A DNA stretch of 5,099 nucleotides from Acidobacteriaceae bacterium (lineage in GTDB: Bacteria; Acidobacteriota; Terriglobia; Terriglobales; Acidobacteriaceae): positions 523 to 5,621 of the forward strand of contig PLBX01000496.1 of assembly GCA_003135495.1 (NCBI GenBank), written 5' to 3'. The first letter of the stretch is position 1, and each line of letters starts with the position of its first letter. The notes below the pieces were generated by a model, which made no database searches, had not been told where the DNA came from, and worked only from the letters and a program-made list of their open reading frames with translations. Shown here in pieces: positions 1 to 5,099 of this stretch. Made by a program: the position numbers and the translations under genes.

Positions 1-39
1 AGCGCGTTTCTTGGGACTCGTCAGAAAAACCGCTCTGAG

Positions 40-55
40 TGTGAGCCCAGTCACC
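40..55. promoter_or_regulatory. Candidate CRP/FNR-family operator
   Basis: The sequence TGTGA-N6-TCACC has GTGA and TCAC half-sites in perfect inverted symmetry with the six-base spacing typical of CRP-family activators. It lies about 300 bp upstream of the ATG at 360, so it would act here only if the promoter is near the left edge of the window or if it belongs to a gene further left. This is a match by eye to an E. coli-derived consensus. Binding in this organism is inference. Confidence 0.3.
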
Positions 56-56
56 C

Positions 57-145
57 GATGAGGTGTTTACCTCACGTCACGCCGGGACCACATGCAAAAA
101 GTACGGGAAATAACGGCTTTCACTGTTTTTCCTTTTGATGAGGTG
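57..145 (+). repeat. Short hairpin and repeated GATGAGGTG
   Basis: TGAGGT (59-64), loop GTTT, ACCTCA (69-74) is a perfect 6-bp stem with a four-base loop. No U-tract follows, so it is not a standard terminator. The nonamer GATGAGGTG that starts this hairpin (57-65) recurs at 137-145, where it is again followed closely by CTC. Two copies 80 bp apart could be a repeated operator or leader RNA element. Chance is also possible at this length. Confidence 0.3.
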
Positions 146-346
146 GGAATCCTCCCGTCCGAGCCTGGCTACGGAGTGGCCTTCTGCAACGGCTTGCGCT
201 AGCACACGTCTTGCGCCAGTCCGAAATTGCCCTCCTGTCACACCCGTTGCCTTCCGCTCCAGCCTCTCACGACTGAATCTTTCCGTCCTCCATTGGGCGC
301 GGTGCTCTGGTTCCTCTGCTCGGGTGAAGGAACCAAATCACCTAAC

Positions 347-351
347 AGGAG
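347..351 (+). promoter_or_regulatory. Ribosome binding site for the ATG at 360
   Basis: AGGAG lies 8 bases before the ATG at 360. It is the only strong Shine-Dalgarno with good spacing that I find upstream of a start codon of the receptor or membrane-protein frames. It decides the start: 360 is preferred over ATG 135 or 138 in the same frame. The candidate starts at 586, 604, 791 and 1001 have nothing comparable. Confidence 0.6.
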
Positions 352-359
352 AACAGAAA

Positions 360-428
360 ATGAAATCAGAACAAATCAACTCTCAGATCAATAGTAAGCG
401 TCAGACTAAGACACGGTTGACGGGTTGA
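360..428 (+). pseudogene. Severed N-terminus of the TonB-dependent receptor (22-codon ORF)
   Basis: This is a 22-residue frame with a strong ribosome binding site, starting MKSEQINSQ and ending RQTKTRLTG. The product is polar and basic, like the n-region of a signal peptide, but no hydrophobic core follows before the TGA at 426-428. The last bases read GGT TGA. The receptor frame at 1481-1486 reads GGT TGG immediately before RPWSLRLFLAVLVLLA, in the same codon phase. Joining the two gives a complete signal peptide: basic n-region, hydrophobic core and AGWA|Q cleavage site. I therefore interpret it as the original start of the receptor gene cut off by an insertion, with the stop codon created exactly at the junction. 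It could instead be an independent leader peptide or small protein. What is seen is the ORF, its ribosome binding site and the phase match; the severed-gene reading is inference. Confidence 0.5.
422..427 (+). repeat. GGGTTG direct repeat, left copy
   Basis: This hexamer spans the last codons of the 22-residue ORF and is identical to 1480-1485. It marks the proposed left junction of the 1058-bp insert. The preceding bases differ (C at 421, T at 1479), so the repeat is exactly 6 bp. It has the size of a target-site duplication but is short enough to occur by chance. Confidence 0.45.
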
Positions 429-491
429 GTCCGCAGTCGGCGTCAACACGGCGCGGTGGTCCAAGGGGACCCAGGCCGGTCAAGGTTGAGA

Positions 492-559
492 CTTCACCAC
501 TTCACCAGCAATTCCTCCGTTAGCGCCTGTTTTCGCCAGTTACGCTGACATCACCAGCA
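492..559 (+). repeat. Small CTTCACCA / TCACCAGCA repeats
   Basis: CTTCACCA occurs twice in tandem at 492-507, and TCACCAGCA occurs at 502-510 and again at 551-559. They lie within the proposed insert, just before the membrane-protein gene. They could be operator-like direct repeats for that gene or slippage products. No function can be assigned from sequence alone. Confidence 0.3.
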
Positions 560-603
560 TTGTCAGCCTCCTGCTGCCCGCGACCGTGGTATACATACTG
601 TCG

Positions 604-1480
604 ATGGCCATCGAGGCTCAGCGCGGCGAGCCGTTTGTTTTCTGCGTCCCGCCTCCCCTTTCACGCCGAGTCATTCCACTCGCATATACAGCGTTTTTGC
701 TGCTCTGCGCCGCCTACATCCCTTTGAAGGTCGGCCTCAGCCGCTTTTCCGAGGGCTTCGGGAATCATCCAGCCTTGTGGTTCCTGGCCATTGGGCTGGT
801 GGCCGCAATCGCTTTGGCATTGCGCTTGGCTTTTCCGCCACGGGGCGCACAACCCAGGTTGCAAATCCGGCACGACAGCGTTCGCTTTATTCCCGGTCGA
901 GTGGAGCGGCACTTATTTGCAGAACCAGCCATCGAGGCAGCCATTACGCCTCAATCGAGAGAGATTCTCCTCTGCCATAGCTTTCTCGAAGAACTTCCCG
1001 ATGGGTATAAGGGTAATAATTCGTACGGCTGATGAAACGGAACGCGAGGTCAGGGCCAGGTTCTTGACTCTACTTGATGCGCAGGAATGTCGGAAGATCG
1101 TCGAAGGGATAACTGGCGCTACTGCGCTCCCGGTTCGGCTCGTTATCAGGCGGCGCTTGGCGGACGGAACCATCCAAGAGACGCCGTGGATTCGGCTTGC
1201 ACCAAAAGCAAATATTGCTAGAGGCTTTGCGGCAGTGACAATCGGGGCTGTCCCTTACATTGGAGGAATCACCATTGGATACCTTTTGCCACGCCCCGCA
1301 GTAATCGTGGCCGTTGCTCTGGCTCTCTGGCTTGGTCAGACGCTTGCGGTTTCTGCGTTCGCGCACAGGCATCGCACACGGACTAAGTACCCGACACTAT
1401 ATTCGCTGACGACCCTCTTCACGTTCGGAGCCGCATACGGTTTTGCCGTTGTTGTAGTTGCCTTTGTAAGAGGGTTCCTG
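604..1480 (+). pseudogene. Frameshifted polytopic membrane protein, family unknown
   Basis: Coding signal runs in frame 1 from ATG 604 to about TAT 1006-1008, then in frame 2 from AGG 1010. Skipping one base near 1009 joins LPDGY to RVIIRTADETE. Without the skip, frame 1 stops at 1030-1032 after a short odd tail. The joined product is about 290 residues. Hydrophobic spans lie near residues 23-41 and 57-77, then a soluble stretch of about 80-200, then three more spans near 206-229, 232-253 and 265-289. The 2 + soluble + 3 arrangement suggests an inner-membrane protein. I do not recognise the family. The start is uncertain: GTG 586 is possible, frame 1 is open back to 490 with another hydrophobic stretch, and no clear ribosome binding site is seen. 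It has no stop of its own and runs into the receptor signal peptide, so it is probably broken or truncated. A sequencing indel could also explain the shift. Confidence 0.5.
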
Positions 1481-4400
1481 GGTTGGCGGCCGTGGTCGCT
1501 GCGCTTGTTTCTTGCGGTTCTAGTACTGCTGGCATGTCCGGATGCAGGGTGGGCTCAGGTGTCCGCCGCCATTTCCGGAAGAGTAGAAGACGCTTCCGGA
1601 GCCGCCGTGAGCGGCGCAACCGTCACGGTGAAGGATGTGGAAACCGGAGCGACGCGGGTCGTAACCACCGACCCAACCGGAGACTACCGGGTCCTCTCCC
1701 TGCCCATAGGGCTACACGAAATAAGAGCGAAGAAGGAAGGTTTCCAAGCTGCTGTCCGGACCGGGATTAAGTTAGACGTAGGCGAGCAAGCGGTAGTGAA
1801 TCTTCGCCTCGCTGTGGGCAAAGCATTACAGGAGGTTACGGTTTCGGGAGAGGTTCCCGTGGTCAACACCACGACCGCTTCTGTCTCCGGGCTGGTAGGG
1901 GAGCGCGAAGTAAAAGACTTGCCGCTCAACGGCCGTAGCTTTGATAACCTGATTACCCTCAATCCCGGCACCGTCAACTATACCGCGCTGCGAAGCCCTA
2001 ATACTACGACGAGCAACGGTAACGCGTTCGCGGTAGACGGGCAAAGACCAGGCGACAACCAGGTGTTGCTCAACGGGGTGGAATATACGGGATCGAGCCA
2101 ACTAGCGGTGGCCCCGGGCGGGGTTAGCGGGGACTTGCTGGGAATTGACGCGGTCCGGGAGTTCAATGTTCTGACGGATGATTACGGGGCGGAATATGGA
2201 AAACGCGAAGGAGCCCAAGTCAGCGTGGTGACCCAGTCTGGCAGCAATACGCTGCATGGGACACTCTATGAGTTTGTCCGGAACAGCGCTTTGGATGGGC
2301 GCAACTATTTTGATCAGGGTTCGATCCCGCCGTTCCAGCAGAACCAGTTCGGAGGCTCCTTGGGAGGACCGATCAAGAAGAATCGACTCTTCTTGTTCGG
2401 CAATTACGAGGGATTTCGGCAGAGCAAGTCGCTCAGTAATCTCAGTGTTGTCCCCGACGCAATGGCTCGCCAGGGGTCCCTGCCAAATAGCAGTTGTGTG
2501 GAAACCCCAGTCCAGAACCTGAACCCGGCGATGCTGCCGTATATGTTCTTCTGGCCGCAGCCCAACGGTGGAGAGTTGGGCGGTGGCTGCTTTGGAGAAG
2601 CATTTTCATTCAATCATCCCGAGCAGTCCATCCGCGAGGATTTCGGAACTCTTCGCGCAGACTACATCCACAGCGATCGAGACACGCTCGCGGGTGCTTA
2701 CACCATCGATGATGGTAATGGTCTAATCCCGTTAGCGGCTCCGCTGTTCGCGTCGGCTCTGGCGCTTCGCAGCCAGGTGATCAGCTTGCAGGAGACGCAT
2801 ATCCTGTCGCCGTGGGTCCTAAACAGCTTTACCGCCGGTTTCTCGCGCGCTGGTTTCGCCAACGATTCCTCGCCCTATGTCTCGTTCCCTGCAAGCCTTT
2901 CGTTTGTGCAAGGACTCGGCCCGGGCGGAATCGTCATTGGCGGTGGTCTTACGACCACGGCCAACGGTACGATCACCTCGGCCGGGCCTAACAATGCCTC
3001 GAGCGTCTGGAACCGCAGAAACCTCTTTACCTACTCGGATAGCCTGCAGATCAGCAAGGGAACTCATCAGATCAGCCTGGGAATCTGGTTGCAGAGGCTG
3101 CAGGACAATGAAGACACCGCTTCGCGCCAGTTGGGGCAAGCCAGTTTCGGCACCTTAACGACGTTCCTGCAGGGGACGGTCAGCAGCTTTCAAGTCGTGC
3201 CGACGGCTACTGAGTTGGGTTGGCGCAGCCTCATGGGCGCGTGGTACGTTCAGGACGCGATCAAGCTGCGACCCAATCTCACGCTTCAGATCGGCCTGCG
3301 GCACGAATTCGACACCGGTTGGAACGAGGAGGCGGGAAGGGCTTCTAATTTCGTTATCGGCGCGAACGGTGTGCTCGTGACCGCACCGCAAGTGGGCGAT
3401 TCGGCCTTCACGCAAAACAACGCAAAATGGCTCTTCGGCCCCAGAGTGGCGCTGGCATGGGATCCTCACGGAAACGGGAGCACTGCAGTCCATGCGGGTT
3501 TCGGAATCCATTACTCGTTGTTAGACGCGCTCGCCTTTCAACTCAACTCCGTCCCCCCCTACAATGGATCCATCTCGTTCGCCAACGAGTCCTTATTTAA
3601 GATCATCCCTGTTGTTCCCAATGTGCCGCCAGCACCCCAGTGCAGCGGCGGCCCTGGAGTTCCCACGGGCTGCACGATCTATGCTCCCCAGGGAGTGCAG
3701 GCGAACGCGAAGATCCCAACCCTTGAGGAATGGAACTTAACGATCGAGCAACAACTAGACCGCAGCACAGCGCTCCGCATTGGTTATGTAGGATCCTTTG
3801 GCTACCACCAGCTTGTCAGCATAGATCCCAATAGCATTCCGCCGCAGATTTGCAGCAACCCGAGCGGCTGCACTGCCGGCGGCGTTGGCAAGGCGACGAG
3901 TTTGGTACCTCAGGGCGCCGAATACATCCCCGTAGACCTCCGTCCTAATCCTAATCTTTCGGGTGGATTTTTCTGGTATACGGAAGGCAATAGCAGCTAC
4001 AACGCCCTACAAGTGGACGTGGTCAGACGTTTCACGCGAAAACTGCAATTCCGAGCGAACTACACGTTGTCGAAAAGTCTGGACGTAAATTCCGCGCCGA
4101 CCGGGGCGCAAGCTAACAATCAGGCGCAAATGGTGTTGGATCGATTTGATTTGCGGCAAGATTGGGGGCCATCCGCGCTGAATGTAGCTCACCAGGCGCA
4201 CTTCACGGCTACTTACGAACTGCCGTTTGGGCAGGGGCAATATTGGCTCGCGCATGCCGGCGGGGTGGCAGGGAACGTGGTCAGCGGCTGGGTGTTCAAT
4301 ACCATCACCACGTTGCTGAGCGGCTTCCCTTTGACGCCTCAGGACGGCTCTAACCGTTCCGGCGACGGAGACACGAGAAATCCGGACCGGCCCTCCCTGA

Positions 4401-4747
4401 ACCCCAGCTTTAGCGGCCCGGTTGTGCTGGGCAGTCCCAATCAATGGTTCAATCCGAATGCGTTTGCGTTGCCACCGGCGGGTACCTATGGTGACTTGGG
4501 CAGAGGAACTCTAACTGGCCCACGCTTGGTGGAAGTGGATGCCTCACTGTTCAAGAACACGAAGATCACCGAGAAGATTGCCTTGCAGTTTAGAGCGGAA
4601 TTCTTCAACGTGCTGAACCACACAAATTTCGACACACCCAACCTGACTGTATTTTCGGGCGGTACAATCAGCCCCTCAGCGGGATTAATCACCGCCACAG
4701 CCACCTCGTCCCGACAGATTCAGTTCGGCTTGAAGTTGATTTACTGA
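1001..4747 (+). CDS. Oar-like TonB-dependent outer-membrane receptor, N-terminally displaced
   Basis: Residues are counted from ATG 1001 (1248 in all); the receptor proper begins near residue 162 (1484). Signal peptide core 167-179, cleavage AGWA|Q at 185/186. A carboxypeptidase regulatory-like beta-sandwich spans about 187-273 (SGRVEDASGAAVSGATVTV, GDYRVLSLPIG), then EVTVSGEVPVVNTT at about 278, where a TonB box would sit. The plug includes DLPLNGRSF (306-314), GSNTLHG (414-420) and FGGSLGGPI (450-458). The barrel has the family's RAEFFNVLNHTNF segment and ends RQIQFGLKLIY, with a terminal aromatic residue as expected for outer-membrane assembly. Such receptors take up substrates, often glycans or peptides, using TonB energy; the ligand here is unknown. 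The mature part, 1063 residues, is full length. Oddities: residues 1-161 are membrane-protein sequence, and there is no ATG in frame between 1001 and 2461. ATG 791 is in the same frame, but the 70 residues it adds look like out-of-frame translation of the membrane gene. Joined to ATG 360, the receptor would be 1109 residues. Confidence 0.85.
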   Translation: MGIRVIIRTADETEREVRARFLTLLDAQECRKIVEGITGATALPVRLVIRRRLADGTIQETPWIRLAPKANIARGFAAVTIGAVPYIGGITIGYLLPRPAVIVAVALALWLGQTLAVSAFAHRHRTRTKYPTLYSLTTLFTFGAAYGFAVVVVAFVRGFLGWRPWSLRLFLAVLVLLACPDAGWAQVSAAISGRVEDASGAAVSGATVTVKDVETGATRVVTTDPTGDYRVLSLPIGLHEIRAKKEGFQAAVRTGIKLDVGEQAVVNLRLAVGKALQEVTVSGEVPVVNTTTASVSGLVGEREVKDLPLNGRSFDNLITLNPGTVNYTALRSPNTTTSNGNAFAVDGQRPGDNQVLLNGVEYTGSSQLAVAPGGVSGDLLGIDAVREFNVLTDDYGAEYGKREGAQVSVVTQSGSNTLHGTLYEFVRNSALDGRNYFDQGSIPPFQQNQFGGSLGGPIKKNRLFLFGNYEGFRQSKSLSNLSVVPDAMARQGSLPNSSCVETPVQNLNPAMLPYMFFWPQPNGGELGGGCFGEAFSFNHPEQSIREDFGTLRADYIHSDRDTLAGAYTIDDGNGLIPLAAPLFASALALRSQVISLQETHILSPWVLNSFTAGFSRAGFANDSSPYVSFPASLSFVQGLGPGGIVIGGGLTTTANGTITSAGPNNASSVWNRRNLFTYSDSLQISKGTHQISLGIWLQRLQDNEDTASRQLGQASFGTLTTFLQGTVSSFQVVPTATELGWRSLMGAWYVQDAIKLRPNLTLQIGLRHEFDTGWNEEAGRASNFVIGANGVLVTAPQVGDSAFTQNNAKWLFGPRVALAWDPHGNGSTAVHAGFGIHYSLLDALAFQLNSVPPYNGSISFANESLFKIIPVVPNVPPAPQCSGGPGVPTGCTIYAPQGVQANAKIPTLEEWNLTIEQQLDRSTALRIGYVGSFGYHQLVSIDPNSIPPQICSNPSGCTAGGVGKATSLVPQGAEYIPVDLRPNPNLSGGFFWYTEGNSSYNALQVDVVRRFTRKLQFRANYTLSKSLDVNSAPTGAQANNQAQMVLDRFDLRQDWGPSALNVAHQAHFTATYELPFGQGQYWLAHAGGVAGNVVSGWVFNTITTLLSGFPLTPQDGSNRSGDGDTRNPDRPSLNPSFSGPVVLGSPNQWFNPNAFALPPAGTYGDLGRGTLTGPRLVEVDASLFKNTKITEKIALQFRAEFFNVLNHTNFDTPNLTVFSGGTISPSAGLITATATSSRQIQFGLKLIY
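1480..1485 (+). repeat. GGGTTG direct repeat, right copy
   Basis: This is identical to 422-427 and in the same codon phase (GGT TG-). It lies directly before the codons for RPWSLRLFLAV, the start of the receptor signal peptide. It marks the proposed right junction of the insert. Confidence 0.45.
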
Positions 4748-4842
4748 TGGCGGGCAAATCGCCGGTGATGGAACTGGCGGAGGCGGAGCGAGACCACTCG
4801 GGCGCACTCACAAGAGCTGGCTGGATAACAACAAAAAGATGA
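4747..4842 (+). CDS. Possible 31-residue ORF overlapping the receptor stop
   Basis: The receptor stop and this start share bases (TGATG), an arrangement typical of translational coupling. The product begins MAGKSPVMELAEAERDH and ends in KR. It is hydrophilic, with no motif I recognise. No ribosome binding site beyond a weak GAAG upstream is visible, although a coupled gene would not need one. It may be chance: ATG overlapping TGA is common and the frame is very short. Coding status is unproven. Confidence 0.2.
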   Translation: MAGKSPVMELAEAERDHSGALTRAGWITTKR

Positions 4843-4952
4843 AGAAGAAGCTGATCATCGCTGTTAACAACTCTTTTATACTTCTCCACCTCACAGTTGC
4901 AAACATCTGCCCTATGTTTAGCTTCTCGGAAGTGCTTAGCTATAACTCTTAA
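4839..4952 (+). CDS. Possible 37-residue hydrophobic small protein
   Basis: This frame starts inside the previous small ORF with an ATGA overlap. The product begins MKKKLIIAVNNSFILLHLTV: three lysines, then a hydrophobic run of about 15-18 residues, then a polar tail ending SYNS. That layout fits a small membrane peptide or an uncleaved signal-like segment. The upstream bases are A-rich, with no clear Shine-Dalgarno. No family is recognised. It could be a real small membrane protein translated with the receptor, or chance in an AT-richer spacer. Confidence 0.22.
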   Translation: MKKKLIIAVNNSFILLHLTVANICPMFSFSEVLSYNS

Positions 4953-5099
4953 CTGTAAGATGCTCGACGAATCAAATGCTTCTGCCCGATCTGCTTGCCC
5001 TCAGCGATCACCCAAAACCGGTTCTTCCGCACTTTTGGTGAAGGGCAAGAGCGAAACAAGCATAGGCGGCACCAGCAGAGTTAGTGGCGATGGTGTGGA
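4953..5099. other. Unassigned right edge
   Basis: There is no convincing gene. On the - strand one frame enters from the window edge and stops at 5001-5003. A second - frame, open from about 5080, ends at 4949-4951 with a plausible tail containing RKNRFWVIAEGKQIGQKHL. On the + strand ATG 4960 is open to the edge. They overlap, so at most one is real. A converging gene on the - strand ending here is the most natural possibility, but its two frames would need a frameshift to join. No terminator hairpin with a U-tract is seen after the receptor. Confidence 0.2.

Larger units (their letters stand above)
1..359 (+). other. Upstream non-coding region of the receptor gene
   Basis: No convincing gene is seen in this stretch. 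A frame is open on the + strand from 135 and runs into the small ORF at 360, but its product is rich in S, R, P, W and C and resembles no protein I know. The - strand is also open from about 337 to 77, without a good start. What the region does hold is a CRP/FNR-like palindrome, a short hairpin, a repeated GATGAGGTG and, at its end, a ribosome binding site. I could not place a convincing -35/-10 pair. It most likely contains the promoter and 5' leader of the receptor gene whose original start appears to be at 360. Confidence 0.5.
428..1485 (+). mobile_element. Proposed 1058-bp insertion in the receptor's signal-peptide region
   Basis: The segment between the two GGGTTG copies separates a start-bearing, well-initiated N-terminus from a receptor that has a signal peptide but no start codon of its own. 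Exact removal restores one frame: 1058 is not a multiple of three, yet the codon phases on the two sides match. The segment carries a frameshifted membrane-protein gene. I see no transposase, recombinase, homing endonuclease or reverse transcriptase in it, and its ends are not inverted repeats (left AGTCCGCAGTC, right complement AGGAACCCTC). It is therefore not a recognisable IS element or intron. It could be a non-autonomous element, captured foreign DNA or an assembly join. Because of the repeat, the boundaries may slide to 422-1479. Confidence 0.4.

Noticed and set aside
77..337. - strand open frame antisense to the leader
   Set aside because: It is open for about 86 codons with an arginine-rich product, but has no ATG in a good context and no recognisable family. 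It probably reflects base composition.
135..359. + strand frame upstream of and in frame with ATG 360
   Set aside because: The product is rich in S, R, P, W and C, has no recognisable motif, and the ATG at 135/138 lacks a ribosome binding site. The AGGAG before 360 argues for translation starting there.
791..1000. N-terminal 70 residues added if the receptor frame is started at ATG 791
   Set aside because: They are W/C/H-rich and read out of frame through the better-looking frame 1 membrane protein, so they are a shadow and not part of the receptor.
428..1485. Insert as a group I or group II intron or a classical IS element
   Set aside because: No maturase, homing endonuclease or transposase is seen. 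The left end lacks a group II GTGYG start, the repeat phases do not give the group I U/G boundary pair, and there are no terminal inverted repeats.
4748..4764. GGCG-N7-CGCC hairpin after the receptor as a terminator
   Set aside because: The stem is only four Watson-Crick pairs plus a wobble and no T-run follows.
4689..4889. - strand frame across the end of the receptor
   Set aside because: It overlaps the conserved receptor C-terminus antisense, and its product matches no family I know. It is a shadow.

Overview
The window is dominated by one very large outer-membrane protein gene. It is a TonB-dependent receptor of the Oar-like type, with a carboxypeptidase regulatory-like domain at the front, and it is read on the + strand up to 4747. 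Motifs such as DLPLNGRSF, SVVTQSGSNTLHGTLYEF, FGGSLGGPI and RAEFFNVLNHTNF are the usual signature of the family that is strongly expanded in Acidobacteriota. A soil or sediment acidobacterium is therefore the best guess for the source. This is inferred from one protein family, not from a marker gene.

Layout. Positions 1-359 are non-coding upstream sequence holding a CRP/FNR-like palindrome (40-55), a small hairpin (59-74) and a good ribosome binding site (347-351). An ATG at 360 opens a 22-codon frame that ends at 428. From about 428 to 1485 lies sequence that does not belong to the receptor. It encodes a polytopic membrane protein of unknown family, read in frame 1 from 604 to about 1008 and then in frame 2 to about 1480, so it carries a +1 frameshift. 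The receptor's signal peptide and mature protein follow in frame 2 without a stop or a start codon in between.

Main observation. The hexamer GGGTTG occurs at 422-427, inside the end of the 22-codon frame, and again at 1480-1485, just before the receptor signal peptide, in the same codon phase. Joining the two copies removes 1058 bp and gives one continuous receptor of 1109 residues with a proper start, ribosome binding site and signal peptide. The simplest reading is that about 1.06 kb was inserted into the signal-peptide region of an intact receptor gene, leaving a 6-bp direct repeat. This cut off the start and left the receptor body fused in frame to the inserted membrane-protein segment. 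No transposase or terminal inverted repeats are visible, so the mechanism is open, and an assembly chimera cannot be excluded.

Downstream of the receptor, 4748-5099 has no convincing gene. Two tiny reading frames are chained to the receptor by TGATG and ATGA overlaps. Short open frames at the right edge, mainly on the - strand, cannot be assigned.
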